Below, one piece after another: positions 1-11,574 of a stretch of 64,000 nt of DNA; position 1 is the stretch's first letter; each line of letters begins with the position of its first letter. A model generated the notes under the pieces. That model was not told the DNA's origin, did not search any database, and was given only the letters and a program-made list of their open reading frames with translations. The stretch is from Gerris lacustris. Lineage: Eukaryota; Arthropoda; Insecta; Hemiptera; Gerridae. Where the stretch lies: assembly GCA_951217055.1 (NCBI GenBank), contig OX578278.1, positions 44,033,574 through 44,097,573 on the forward strand. Reading direction: 5' to 3'. A program made the position numbers and the translations under genes.

Positions 1-1721
1 AACTGCTGGTTAAAAATCCAACAAATGTACATCAATAATAAAAATTATTGCTTTGCTGATTTATAATTATAAATGGTTCGCCTATAAATGTTAGTTAAGG
101 CCTTCTAATCTTTAAAGTTTCAAACGAAAATTAACTTTTATATAAAATGGGATTCTTTTTAATATAATACTTTAAATTGTTCAATGCTTTGTAATATTTT
201 TCTCTCTTAGTAAGAATAAAATTTCCTTCAGTATGTGTAAAGCCTTTTCTATTTACTTCTAGAGGAAAAGTAAATGAAAAAATATTTGATATATGAAACA
301 GAAAGAAAAATTAATTTAACTTGGTCTGGTTGGAAACAATTAACTTTTTAATACATTTGCAGTAAGAGAGAGGAAGAATGTTTCTTGGATTGAAAGAACA
401 ACTGGAGCATTCCAGAGAAAAAAATAATCAATGTGGAAAAGAATTTTAAAAAAATCTAGAAAAAATGTGTTAAGAGAAAATAATAAATTAATTCCACTAA
501 ATTTAATTTTCTACTCTACTAACGACAACTGTGAGGAGCTTTAAACATTAGTAATAAATATTTCAATTTTAAAAGGTCTTTGACAAATTATGATAGTTTT
601 TAATAATTAATGCCATTATTTACGCAGTTTTAATATTACCAGTGAAATAAATTACTGGGCATTAAAGGAAAATATAATGGAAAACAATAGAGAAATTTAA
701 ATGTTTTACAATCAATAAAAAAGGATAAATGACAATTAAAATGTATAAGTAAAAAACATTCATCTGAGTAGAAAATTGTAATTTCTTACATTTCATATTT
801 ATCAATGGAAAAGTTGGTTGTGCTAAATCTAAATTGCTATGCACAAGTAAAATGAAGTATAAAGAGAAAATTTCGACTTCTTTAATTAAATAATTAAAAA
901 TAATATAATAATCAATTAAAGCAATAATACATTTTATATTGACTGTTTAATGAGGCGAATTATTATTATTTAGTTAATGCATAAAGATCTGTTCGCTCTA
1001 ATTACTTCATTGGTTCAATTTTCAAATCTATACAATAAATTATATTGTATAGAAATTATATTTTTCCACCTTTTAAAGCTAACATCAAGAGTAGAATCAA
1101 ATCATCATAACTAATAAAAATATGTTAGTATTTACTGTAAAATTTTCATAGGCACACTTAAAAAGTTGACATAAGATTTAAACTTTGAACTTGGAAAGAA
1201 GCGGAAACTATGTGATCGTTTCAAAGAACGATTTTTTATGTCTCTTATTTCGAAAATTCTAAGCCAGAAATCCGTTTTAAATCATTTATTGTCTCATGTC
1301 GGTCTGTGTGTTTTGGTCATGTCGTATAACATTTTTGTTATCCAACACATCTTAAAAGCTACTGGTCCGATTATAATAAAATTTGGAAGGTAGGTTGTAA
1401 TTACCCACTATAGATGGAGAAATTTGATATTATTATTTTGTAATCAGTAAAAAGTATTATTTTGGACATTATTTTATAATTATTATTATTATTATTATCA
1501 TTTTTTGGTTTGGAAAATTTTATAAATAAATCTGTTAGGAACTGGTTAACAAAGGCGTTTAACTTTTTAACATATGATTTTAACTTTTCATGTTATATAT
1601 ACGAAAAGTTTTTTTTATTTTTTGTATATTCTAAATATACTCTATAATAAGTAGTCTAAAAAAATGTCTATTGTAGAAAATAAATTTCATTTATCTATTT
1701 ATATATATTTATTATTTTTAG
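1..1721. other. Antiporter intron, no gene seen
   Basis: AT-rich sequence upstream of the first recognised antiporter exon. It ends in a splice acceptor (TATTTTTAG, G at 1721). The only structure seen is a degraded family A copy near 1190-1425. No coding exon was found here; preceding exons must lie left of the window. Confidence 0.5.
1190..1425 (-). repeat. Family A repeat, degraded partial copy
   Basis: This matches the part of the family A consensus that runs from the GGAAGCTATGTGATCG block, through the 'CCAGAAATCCGTTT' and 'GTCGGTCTGTGTG' blocks, to 'CCGATT..AATAAAATTTGG'. Here and below, '+' is used for the orientation that ends in the GCTTCCG hairpin. Both ends of this copy are missing. 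Confidence 0.5.
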
Positions 1722-1865
1722 AATCCTGTAGCAACAGCATTTGAGATATTCTGGATGATATTCGAGCCTATACTGTTTGGTCTCACAGGAACTCAGATCA
1801 AGATAAACGAAATGGATCCTCACACTGTTGGCATTGGAGCTGCCATCCTAGTAGCTGGCATTCTG
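1722..1865 (+). CDS. SLC9B/NHA-type Na+/H+ antiporter, internal exon
   Basis: This 144-base exon encodes 48 residues in phase 0. It is bounded by an acceptor (TTTTTAG) and a GT donor at 1866. The peptide contains EIFWMIFEPILFGLTGTQI, which I recognise as the conserved membrane block of the cation/proton antiporter 2 family (SLC9B, the insect Nha1/Nha2 type), followed by a hydrophobic stretch ending GAAILVAGIL. These proteins exchange Na+ or Li+ for H+ across plasma or organellar membranes. The exon joins in frame to the one at 4114, as in the family. The paired-aspartate transport site of the family would lie in earlier exons outside the window, so transport competence cannot be judged. Orthology to a particular Nha paralogue is not established. 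Confidence 0.85.
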
Positions 1866-4113
1866 GTTTGGATTTTTTTTTTTTTTTTTTTTTTATATAA
1901 TTTCCGTTTACTTCTTATTTATTAGTTTTTATTTCGAAACTATCACAATTATATAGATAATAAATATTCTTAGTCAAAGAAAGGTGACATGTAAAGAGAC
2001 ATAATGTTACTAGTTTAATTATTTTGTATAATATTACTTCTCATAGCTAACCTGCTACTTTAGGACTTTAACAAAAAATTGAAACGGGAGACAAAGTCGC
2101 CTTTTTAGTAATAATTCAAGAACGATTATTTTTATTCTTTTAACTTATGACTTACCGATAACTTGATACAGCAGAAACGCTCAGTTTATATAGATTCCAA
2201 TTCCAATGTTATGTTATAACGCCTCCTACGCTAGAGGAATTTATATTAAGGGATATTCTGGATGATATTCGAGCCTATACTGTTTGGTCTCACAGGAACT
2301 CAGATCAAGATAAACGAAATGGATCCTCACACTTAATTACGTCTTAAGGGAATTTTTATTTTCTGATGATGGTACTCATTGTTACAAACATGTAGACAAA
2401 TACACCTTCGTCTATATTCATAAAAGCTCACAGTATCTCTAGAACGGCACTAGCCAGAGAGCTGAAATTTGCATGTACAATTATTGGTGTTACGCCATCT
2501 TGATTCAAGATGGTGGCCATGAATTCAGTAAAATCTCCAGAACCTTCAAATTCGGAAAACTTTTGTAAAAAAGGATTTTTAAAAAAAATGAAAAAAGGTT
2601 TTCCAATCAGCCATATTCATTAAAGATGGCGGCTATATAATACTTAATAACGCCATGTCCCCTGACAAATAATTATCACTTCTTCTTTAAAACGCTATAA
2701 TAAAACCTATATGGTGTGATCATTTTTAAATTAGTAATAATTTCTGCAAAACAGGGATTTATAAAATTATACCCCTAAGGGGAATATAGGTGTAATGGAA
2801 ATACGACGCGGGTGTAATGTATTCAGAAATATCTTCTTCAATTTAAAAGTTAATTATTGGGAAAAGACTTCTCTGTAAGCATATATTTATTAAATATAAA
2901 TTCAGTTTGAACCGAGAGAGGGTAAATGTAATTCTGGGAAAATTAACTTAACTTTACTCTAAAAAACCTTGAGAAACCTATAGGTAGTTGTCATATGGTT
3001 GAGGGATAAGATTCAGGATATTTTGAATTATTTTGCGAATTTAAAAAAAGTTATTTAAATCTCAAGTAATTGGAGTAAACATCTCTCTTATACGAGGAAA
3101 CTGGCTGTAAAAAAACGGAGAGTCCCAGTCGCACCACGCCACGTAATAAAAGGAACAATAATAATTTCGCCTACTATTGTAGGTATTCTAAGTGCACGAA
3201 ATTTATACTAATATTAAAAAATAAACTGTGTAGGCGAATAGTATTTAGAATAAGGAAAATTTTTCATTCGGACTTGTAAGGAAGTATTCGTAATTAAAGT
3301 ATTATTCATTTTAAAGGACTTAATGGTACTGCCTTTATGTATAAAAGATTACTTTTACAAAAAGAAATTTTTACTTTTCATAACATAAAGCAAGATCAGT
3401 TAAGATTCTAAGGGCCATGTCTTCTTTTTAAGTCGCAAGCAGAAAAAAACTTACTCATAAAAATAAGCCATTATTTATAATTATTTCACCTGGGGCGATC
3501 TATAGCTGCCTCTTTAAACTATATTAAATCTATATGTAAGAGTTTATTTATAAAAGCGGATTAACTAGAAAATGTATATTTATAGAAATCATCTGTATTG
3601 TACTCGAAACAAATTTAAACTTAAAATTTCCCTCTAATAAAAAGAGTATTGAAAAACTAAAAATAAAATGCTCTTTGAACTGTGACTTCAGAGATAAATA
3701 CTGCCGGTAAAAAAGTCACTGAAAGATTTGTAAACCTTTTTGTTAACTTTTAATCTTAAAAGATTTTCCTTGTTCTGATTTATCTTCTCGAAATAAAAGT
3801 AAAAGTTTCAAAGACACCAGGTATATAGCCAGTTTAAGAAAAAGAATTTAGAGTAAACTCAAACAAGTTTAAATCATTGTGGAATACCAAAAAAGGGGGG
3901 AAAATCACTTTACAGCTTTATTGGGTTTTCTTGGAATTAAATAAAAGATCTTTAAATGATATTATCTACAAAACTGGAAAAAGAATTCAACAAAGTATTT
4001 GTGCATAAGCTTCATTGCAAAAACTCTTAAACCAAGAATTTTAATGGTGGGTACGAATTTAAATTTAATTTTAATAATTTAATAACTCACAGCTAATATA
4101 TGTACATTTACAG
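1866..4113 (+). other. Antiporter intron (2248 bp)
   Basis: The intron begins GTTTGG and ends TTTACAG. Apart from a run of about 18 T near 1875, the 82-bp exon copy and diffuse 'CAAGATGGTGGCC'-type interspersed repeat sequence around 2450-2650, I see nothing in it. Confidence 0.6.
2252..2333 (+). repeat. Exact 82-bp intronic copy of the antiporter exon
   Basis: Bases 2252-2333 are identical to 1745-1826, inside the exon at 1722-1865, at an offset of 507 bp. The copy carries no splice signals of its own: it is preceded by AAGG, not a convincing acceptor, and reading in the exon's frame it meets TAA directly after the copied CACACT. It is therefore a non-functional fragment. The absence of any mismatch means it is very recent or an assembly artefact. 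Confidence 0.9.
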
Positions 4114-4215
4114 ATAAGAATAGTGATAACGTGCTTCGTGGCAATAGGAGCATCTTTGAATATAAAGGAAAAAATATTCTGCTCGCTGGCCTGGATGTCT
4201 AAGGCTTCTGTTCAG
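4114..4215 (+). CDS. SLC9B/NHA-type antiporter, penultimate coding exon
   Basis: This 102-base phase-0 exon lies between an acceptor (CATTTACAG) and a consensus donor (GTAAGA at 4216). It encodes 34 residues: a hydrophobic run (IRIVITCFVAIGASLN), then KEKIFCSLAWMSKASVQ. This is the NHA signature in which a transmembrane helix is followed by the LAW(M/L)xKA(T/S)VQ loop. It joins directly to AALGPVALD at 25357, exactly as in family members, so no exon is missing from the 21-kb intron between them. Confidence 0.88.
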
Positions 4216-4599
4216 GTAAGATATTTTTTTTTAAATTTATTTGAACAATTTAGATTTTCGATTAAATAAAGCTACAAAACTATTTTTAATTTCAAACTAA
4301 CAAAATGAGGGAATATTAGCAATAACGAGGAAGGGTAAGTATCATGTTTCAATTAAAAAATGTAATAATAACAAGGTTTAAAATGTAAAAAATGCAAATA
4401 AAAAAATAAGAGCGTCATGTAGAATTAATATTCAGCTACCTCACTGACAATTTAATAGTATTTTTAATCTTTTAGATAGCTCGAGAATTGTCTAAGGAGC
4501 GACCGAAATATTGTAAAAAATTTGCCTTTTAATTATTATTAGGTTTTTTTTACATGGATAATAGTATCAATATAGCATATTTTTTAATGTGTACAGACG

Positions 4600-4976
4600 G
4601 CTGAAATATAATCTGAGGGTTACTTTCGACAAACCATCCAAATTTCTTTTACAAAAAACATAAGATAAGTAACAAATACATAATATGTGTTGTAGTGCAT
4701 GTGGAGAAAAACAGTTGGCGCAGAAGGTTGGAATTATTATAGAACCGACCAAAAATGCTAATTATGATCAACCATTCAAATTATATCAAAATCAGAGGAG
4801 TAGATGTAAAGATATGTTGGTTCACAAAAATGCTGAAAGAACGACCGACAAACCAAGATTAAAAAATGTTACCTGATGTCTGAAACGTATTTCTGACACA
4901 AAACATATTCTGAGACAAAAAAATGCTCTTCAGAACGATCACAATGCTTCCGTTATCTTAGGTAAGCTCGAAAGCA
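4600..4976 (+). repeat. Family A repeat, diverged copy
   Basis: This carries the family A blocks 'GGTTACTTTCGA', 'GTGCATGTGGAGA', 'GATATGTTGGTTC' and 'CCTGATGTCTGAAACG', and ends in a decayed terminal hairpin (GCTTCCGTTATC...GGTAAGCTCGAAAGC). The 5' part of the consensus is absent. The open frame across 4685-4876 is repeat sequence, not a gene. Confidence 0.6.
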
Positions 4977-5147
4977 AAAAATTAAGGAAAACTGTTATTA
5001 AAATAAAATAAGAAGGTAGGTTTAGCGAGATGCTGTCAAATAAAAACACAGTTTAAGGTTTATGCTAACGTTTCGCTAAATTTATTAGCATCATCAGAGC
5101 AAATAGACAAAGTATAACATAAAAAATTATATAGATGTTGACTCTAA

Positions 5148-5234
5148 GACATGTTATAATAGAATGAACATGAATAGAATGACATGTTATAATAGAATGA
5201 ACATGAATAGAATGACATGTTATAATAGAATAAT
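5148..5234. repeat. 33-bp tandem repeat, about 2.6 units
   Basis: The unit starting GACATGTTATAATAGAATG is repeated at 5148, 5181 and 5214 (last unit partial) with essentially no divergence. It forms the loop region of the palindrome. Confidence 0.85.
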
Positions 5235-5265
5235 TTTTATGTAATACCTACTTTGTCTATTTGCT

Positions 5266-5293
5266 CTGATGATGCTAATAAATTTAGCGAAAC
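5266..5293 (+). ncRNA. Hammerhead-ribozyme-like core
   Basis: CTGATGA (5266-5272) is followed by T, a GCTAA/TTAGC stem with a 5-nt loop, and GAAAC (5289-5293). This is the CUGANGA / stem II / GAAA order of a hammerhead core, with one extra T after CTGATGA. The reverse-complement copy is at 5070-5097. Penelope-like elements are known to carry such motifs; stems I and III and activity were not shown. Confidence 0.4.
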
Positions 5294-5399
5294 GTTAGCA
5301 TAAACCTTAAACTGTGTTTTATTTGACAGCATCTTGCTAACCCTACCTTCTTATTGCTCTTGATCTGTCATGAACTACCTTAATTATTAAAATAAAATT

Positions 5400-6030
5400 T
5401 TCAAATAGATATTTGAGTTTTTTGCTCATTCGAAATAAGGGTGAATATGATTGAGAAGGTAGGGTTGAAAAAATAATTTTGTAGAATGTAGGAAGATGTT
5501 TAGAAATCTCGAGACTAAATTATGTATGTCAGGGTGTGATATGGTTCCATTAATTCGCTGTCAGTTCACTCAACCTACAGTCGCGGATGTAGCCCTTCAA
5601 CCTTCACAAGAAATTTGCATAACCTTCTCACCATTCCTTCCTTGCAACAATCATTGTCCCTCGGAGATGATAATATTTAATAAGCCACTTTCCGCATGAG
5701 CTGTCAACTGAATAGCTGATTTCTATTAAAGAATAGATTGTAATATTAATGTAATATTCACTATTACATAGAGAATATTCTGTTGTAAATCAGACATCGA
5801 AAAATTAAATAAAAAGGGAAAGTGTCAAAGTAATGGCATATAAAATTATTAAATTATTGTAATGTCCCAACATGTTTTTTATTTATATTCCAAATAAAAA
5901 AATCGATCCGAGACAACTGAAACAAACTTTCTTATACTCGAGTTCATAATTACTTAGGCCAGTGATTTCCACTTGTTAGATTTCGTGTTTTCGTAAGTAC
6001 ATTTAATTATTATTGAACATTTTATCAAAA
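5400..6030. other. Intronic sequence, nothing recognised
   Basis: No repeat structure or exon was seen. The open frame at 5496-5699 has no splice context or recognisable domain. Confidence 0.4.
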
Positions 6031-6570
6031 TGTATCATATAAATACCTTCCCCTCGGCGAGGAATCGAACCCGGCCTCTCTCCATCCACGTTTAAAGCTA
6101 TTTTCTCGGAACTAGATTTTTTACCGGGGAAACGGCTTATATCGTTAGATTCGTTCTTAAATGGACTACATTTTAGAATTTTTTAATCAAAATCGTCGGA
6201 ACTATTTTCGAGAAATAATTTGTTTTCACGTTTTTTCAGAGTTTTTGGGGAGCAGCGCCCCCAATTTTGGGACTAAAATTAATTTATTGATTTCGCCTCG
6301 AGGGGTATGATTTTTCTGAACATGCATGCCAAATTTCGTCAAAATCGGCTCAGTAGTTTAGGCTCCACGCGTCTGCAGACAGACAGACGGCAGATAGACG
6401 ACGGATAGACATTTTTTAAAAGCCACTTTTTGGACTCATAGGACCTTAATACGTGTAAATCCATCAAAATCTTTAAATGGAATTTACGCGCCATCACAAT
6501 ACTTCCTCTTTATATGAGAAAGTAAAAAAGTGCCAATTAGTGTGAAACAGCTTCCTCGTGTCCTATTACT
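6030..6570. repeat. Interspersed repeat with tRNA-like B-box remnant
   Basis: On the - strand, 6061-6071 reads GGTTCGATTCC, a match to the RNA polymerase III B box, as in tRNA-derived SINEs; no A box was found. The rest (CCAAATTTCGTCAAAATCGG, then CAGACAGACAGACGG near 6376) resembles widespread non-autonomous arthropod repeats. The right end (6530-6570) has a CCAATTAGTGTG..CAGCTTCCTCG block resembling the outer end of family A. Confidence 0.4.
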
Positions 6571-8100
6571 AGACAAATAATCCCATGAATGGGGAAAAAT
6601 AGGTAAAAGGTCTATACTTCAAGCTTCAAGTGACATTTCTCCTTGTACTGTTTAAGATCCTGAATATATTTATTCGCTGTAATCAATTTCGCTTTTGATG
6701 TTTTGAAGGCTCCATAATTAAAATACAAAAGTTTCGATTGGTAGGGTTGCTAACCTTCAACGATTGCTCTTGTGTGAAGAGGGTACAATTAATTTTGGTG
6801 GTTTGCATCACCAGTTCTTTGAAGAGGATATAGCGACGAACTCCGGTTGCAAGAAATCGTTAAGTCTTTAACGATAAGTTAGTGCTCAGAACCGTTAATA
6901 AATCTTTAAAAATTCCGTTAAAAATTCTATTGTAAGCAGTCTACTAAGCAATTTATTCAAACAATTTAAAATTTGCAAAGATGATTAATGATCAAAGTGG
7001 TATTAATGTGACTTGGATTTACAGGGTGCATTTCCTTGGAAATCGCCTAATCATCTGGTATTGATTCTCACAGAATAAAGAGAGATTTTATACTAATGTT
7101 CCGATAGATTTTTTAAGTGGCTGACATTTGATAATAAGCAGTTGCTTTCGATTATGATAGAGAACATAAAACCAAATATAGAATTTAAATCTATCAATGC
7201 AATTTATCCATAATATATATGGAACAAATAATTTTTTTTTCCTTAGTGTTAATAAATTGTTTGGTATCACCCACCGACTTATCATGTTAAATGGGAGTTT
7301 AACTATCGTATTACTAAACCACTTGAAAGTTAATTCGGCTAAATTGAAATCGTTGATATACGTTTATCAACTGCACTCTCTTCTGACAAACGATTCAGAA
7401 CACGAAATTACCATAACTAAAACTTAATGTCGGCGTTAATTACAGTGAAAATTACTCTGCAGCTGGTAAATGAGGAGGAAAGGAGTAATTACTTCTTGCA
7501 TTGAGGCTAAGGGCCCCACTTTATACAGTCAAGCCAAGGCCCTACATAATTCTTACATTCTGTAGGTATTTCACGACAAACATAGCTCAAGGTTTTTATA
7601 GTATAATTTATTCAGAGCAAGAAGCATGACTAGAGTGCGCGAAACTTTATTTAAAATCAATTTGCTCGAGAGAATTTGCAAGAAACTTGGTAATCAGAAC
7701 TAACTGAAGAAAAAAATTAGGTTGGAAACACAATGCCATGTGTAATTATGTATGAGACAATATTCTATGTTTTGAACACTTGGACAAAAAACATATGGTC
7801 ATTAACCATTAAGTGCAGTAAATAAAAGAAAAATACTTCTATAGAGATAATTTAAGAAAATAACACGAACATGTGAGTTCAAATCTCTATGAAAAAAAGA
7901 AAAATGGTAAAAAATGTAGGCAAATTAACAAATCAGACGAGTTAATTAACCAACAAAATCGCCATTAGCCACTTCAAGAAAGCGGCCATTTAAAAATTTG
8001 GTATAGCAATCATTTTTGATCCGTTTATTATATTATAAAACACTTTCACAGACATTTTAACGCAATGAAACTACTCCGAAGTCTATAGTTAAACCAATCC
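6571..8100. other. Intronic sequence, nothing recognised
   Basis: AT-rich sequence without splice-bounded exons, inverted repeats or family A blocks that I could recognise. Short open frames at 7088-7285 and 7197-7427 are low-complexity. Confidence 0.4.
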
Positions 8101-8350
8101 CAAGATATTATAAGATTATTATAGGGGGGGGGGATTTCTTTTGTTTTTTGACTAAGAATAATCACGATTTTTTAAAAAAATGTCTTTGTTGATTTGTTAA
8201 AAAACATTTCAAGGATACATGTCGCAAAAACGATACAACAAATATTATTATTCCTGTGCATTATTACACATAGCATAAATGCAAAGTTTCAATTTTTTGT
8301 TGGTACTTTTCGAAATACAGCTGCATTAACGAGAGGCAAACCAGGAAAGT

Positions 8351-8380
8351 GTAAGGGTTCCCGGTTTTGCCTTATGGCCT
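8351..8380 (+). repeat. Diverged copy of AGGGTCC-hairpin repeat end
   Basis: This resembles the hairpins at 23868 and 50714 (AAGGGTTCCCGGTTTTGCC), but the closing arm has decayed. Confidence 0.4.
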
Positions 8381-8698
8381 AAAAAGGCCGTTTACTTACA
8401 CTATAAATTATTGTCTAAGAACTGACTGCAAAATAAGTAAGGTCCAAAATAAGTCAAAATGGTACTTAGAAGTAGCAATTATAACTATACATGATTGTTA
8501 GATAGAATTTTTAAAAGTCAGTTTTTGTTCTCTAATCAACGAAAAAATATTGCTTTCTTATAAATTCTATAATCTATTTTTATATTTCACTAAAGAGCTC
8601 TGCATCAGCTCCACGTTTAAAAATGATTAAATCGATTTTTTTTTTTATTAAAAAAAGATGGATAAGGTAGGTGTAGAAAAAACAGCAATTAAATTTTG

Positions 8699-9324
8699 TT
8701 TCCACGATATTTTCAAAACTTTTAGACAACCTTTATCCAATTAAATTAATTAAATCCCTATGGTATAAAACAAAAAACACAATTGAAACTACATCATCAC
8801 ATAACTCAATAGATATCAATAATAAACAACAATATTTCACTAGTGTAACATACATTCCAGGTCTTACTGAAAAATTAAAAAAAACCATGCAACTCAATGA
8901 TTGTGGACATGTGAAAATCGCCCTAAAACCTACTGACAAACTGTTAAATCTATATAGCAATTTAAAGGATAAAATCAGTAAGGACAATAGATCTAACTTA
9001 ATTTATAAGACAAATTGCTTAAATTGTGAGAAAACATATATCGGAGAAACATCCCAAAAACTAAAAAACCGACAGTATTACCATAAAAATGACATAAAAA
9101 CCAAGTCACAAAAAACAGCGCTAGCAATTCATGCCTTTAACACCGGACATAATTTTGATTTTAACAACACCAAAATCTTAGATTATGAGCGCAATACAAA
9201 CAAAAGAAGAATATACGAAGCATTTCACATCTACAAAAATTCGGACATCACTCTCAATCATAAATCGGACGCTAGCCATATTAACAAAAATTATAATCTA
9301 ATATTCAAAAAATTCAAGAATTAA
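8699..9324 (+). pseudogene. Penelope-like polyprotein C-terminus, GIY-YIG endonuclease
   Basis: The frame is open from about 8699 to a TAA at 9322-9324, so it is longer than the 145 residues counted from the first ATG (8887). It reads a Penelope linker (YFTSVTYIPGLTEKL), then the endonuclease: NLIYKTNCLNCEKTYIGETS with the LIY and YIG strands and the CxxC of Penelope GIY-YIG domains, LKNR, a conserved histidine (QYYH), and a TALAIHAFNTGHNFDF block near the end. In intact elements this nuclease nicks target DNA for reverse transcription. The endonuclease reads intact, but no reverse transcriptase precedes it, so the gene is a 5'-truncated remnant. Confidence 0.85.
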
Positions 9325-10430
9325 ATACATACGAGTAATAATAAAAATCAATAATATCTAAATTCTTAACAGCAATTTATAATAAATAACAACGATTAAA
9401 ATAATAATAATTATACAAATAGATTATGAATATAAAATATTAATTATTAAATAATAGATAATAAACATAGAAATATATACAAAAAACAAATTACATTATA
9501 ACAATAATTAAAATAATAACAATATATAAAAAAACGTAATTTTATTAAATTTATTTAATAATAAATTACAATAGAACAAATAACTTTTGGTTTTTAAATG
9601 GGTTAAATTGTTAATTGTTAAAGTAACAATTTCAACCAAATCTTACAAATTGGTAACCAACAAACAATAAGATATCAATAAAGATACAACCATTGGAATT
9701 TAGAGAAATGTCTTTCACATAGTAGAATTGAAAGCAAGAACATTGCTAAATTAGTTATATTGACCACTCCTAGGCAGCGCTACTTACCATATCACATAAT
9801 TGAATCATAATTCTTCCTTATAATCACAGAAATTAGAGATAATAAATAGTTATAATGCTTAACAATTGGTTCAATTTGATGACATAACTATATTCTTTCT
9901 TTATAATACCTTTAAAGTTAACTTTTTAAGGCCATTTAATTTGTAAATTTGATTTTATACAACGAAGGTTCTCGGTTAAAAATTACATCTTTCCAACATA
10001 TAGTCATTCATTGTTAATGGTTTTATTTTGAATTTAATTCCCCACTTTATATTTAAATTGGTAAAATATTTTGTTATTTGTTTTGTCTTATATGTACAGA
10101 TGTAAAATCACTTCACATGTTTCATTTTTTTAAATAGTTAAATTTTATTTAATTAATGTTTTTTGAAGTTAATCAAAAAATTTCTTATTCACATAACGTA
10201 ATTTAATTATGACTCAATTTGACGCTCTCTTATAGAGGAAGTTAATTTGGGAAGAATACTCAATGTAAGTAATACGATGTTTTTAAAAAACTGTATTAGA
10301 GATAAGATTGAACCTGAGATACAGGATGTCTGTAATAGACCAGTTTCCTCAATTTTAACCATTTTGTAAAGAATTAGTAATTGATTGATGGATTGTTTTA
10401 TTTTTATGTATTTTTTAGTCATTAAAATGG
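9325..10430. other. Penelope 3' region, AT-rich
   Basis: Very AT-rich sequence between the endonuclease stop codon and the right terminal repeat. No second gene is visible; the - strand open frame at 10207-10422 is not recognisable. Confidence 0.5.
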
Positions 10431-10431
10431 A

Positions 10432-10460
10432 CTGAGGATGACCTTACTTAGGGTCGAAAC
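10432..10460 (+). ncRNA. Hammerhead-ribozyme-like core
   Basis: CTGAGGA (10432-10438), then T, a GACC/GGTC stem, and GAAAC (10456-10460). Same arrangement, including the extra T, as the motif at 5266, although the two elements otherwise differ in sequence. Confidence 0.4.
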
Positions 10461-10539
10461 GTTTCCTACCAAAATTTAATTGCTGTTTTTTCTACACCTA
10501 CCTTATCCATCTTTTTTTAATAAAAAAAAAATCGATTTA

Positions 10540-11560
10540 TACATATATTGAAGGTGTCAATAAACCTAAGGTTTATTATTTATATGTTTAAAAATGATTT
10601 TAATTTGATCACATATTTAAAAAAAATAAATTCAAATATTGTACATTTATTCAAATCAATGAAAATTCATCGTTTCAACCATTCAGATAAACGTACTTTA
10701 CTTGCGACAAAATATATCTGACAGAGAATATTATATTCAGTATAATATTCCGTTCATTTTTTCCGATTTCCTTCTGAAAAATTCAAGCAAGTATTATATA
10801 AAATATCTTACATATTTTTATATTCGGTATATTCTGAATATTTTTGTCGTTTAGATCTTCCATAAAAAACCGTTTCTCAACCGTTCAATTTTGAAATGCC
10901 AAGGTGTTAGAGAGATGGAAGGGGGGATTTTCATACAGAAGTGTGCCTCGCTGACGCTATTGTGAAGGAACCCCTCTAACAAAGGCGACGCCAAATTTAA
11001 ATAAAAGTTCTTCTCCTCCCCTTTTATATGTGGTGGATGGAAAGACCTCGTTCTCTCGTGCCAAACCTGACTGAACGCACCTGCGCTCTTTCATCAAACT
11101 TTGCAAAACGTATTTTCCTTTTCATTTTCATCTTTTATAGAAAATTCCGAAACGCGGTGAATCTTACTTTTGTTTCTTTAATCAATAAATTATTCACATA
11201 ACAAAAATCCTTGGATGCGAAATAAAGTTATTTATTAATAATACCCTTATTATTAATAAGTTATTTATTAATAAATAGTTATTTATTAATAATAGTTTTA
11301 TTATTAATAAAACCCAAATTCTTAAAAAAATCATATAATATCAAATAATTTTTATTGACCTTCAGCTCATATTATACAACTGTCTCGGTTTATCTCTATT
11401 TTTTACATGTTATTATTTGTAGTATAGGAAGAAAGGATATGCTTTACTTTGTCGTACAAAATAAAGTATATAGTTTAAGTATTCTTTTCAAGACGTTAAC
11501 CTAAATTAAAATTTCCATCCCTCAGCTATTCCAAAATTAACCTATAAAGTATATCCACTT
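10540..11560. other. Intronic sequence, nothing recognised
   Basis: Contains short TTATTAATAA repeats (11230-11310) and a moderately GC-rich patch (10900-11110) without recognisable coding sense. Confidence 0.4.
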
Positions 11561-11574
11561 AGTTCAGGTTAGAC

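Larger units (their letters stand above)
5009..5354. mobile_element. Palindromic Penelope-like terminal repeat pair
   Basis: Two arms of about 120 bp (5009-5135 and 5229-5354) are near-perfect reverse complements. Each contains CTGATGA, a 5-bp GCTAA/TTAGC stem and GAAAC, the pattern of Penelope-like element terminal repeats, whose pseudo-LTRs can be inverted. The spacer holds no coding sequence, only a 33-bp tandem repeat. It could be a body-less Penelope relic or an independent foldback element. Confidence 0.6.
8628..10538 (+). mobile_element. Penelope-like retroelement with inverted terminal repeats
   Basis: Terminal arms at 8628-8698 and 10471-10538 are reverse complements, sharing a GGATAAGGTAGGTGTAG block and the AAATCGATTT end. 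Between them lies the C-terminal part of a Penelope-type polyprotein (8699-9324), and just inside the right arm is a hammerhead-like core (10432-10460). The order, coding end then ribozyme-like terminal repeat, is that of the + strand. The reverse transcriptase domain is absent: coding sequence starts abruptly after the left arm, so the copy is 5'-truncated and non-autonomous. Confidence 0.8.

Noticed and set aside
2249..2333. The 82-bp exon copy as an alternative exon
   Set aside because: The preceding AAG is a poor acceptor, splicing from 1865 would give TGA within five codons, and the exon frame meets TAA at its end.
6055..6090. Possible tRNA gene on the - strand
   Set aside because: Only a B-box-like GGTTCGATTCC is present; no A box, acceptor stem or anticodon arm can be folded.
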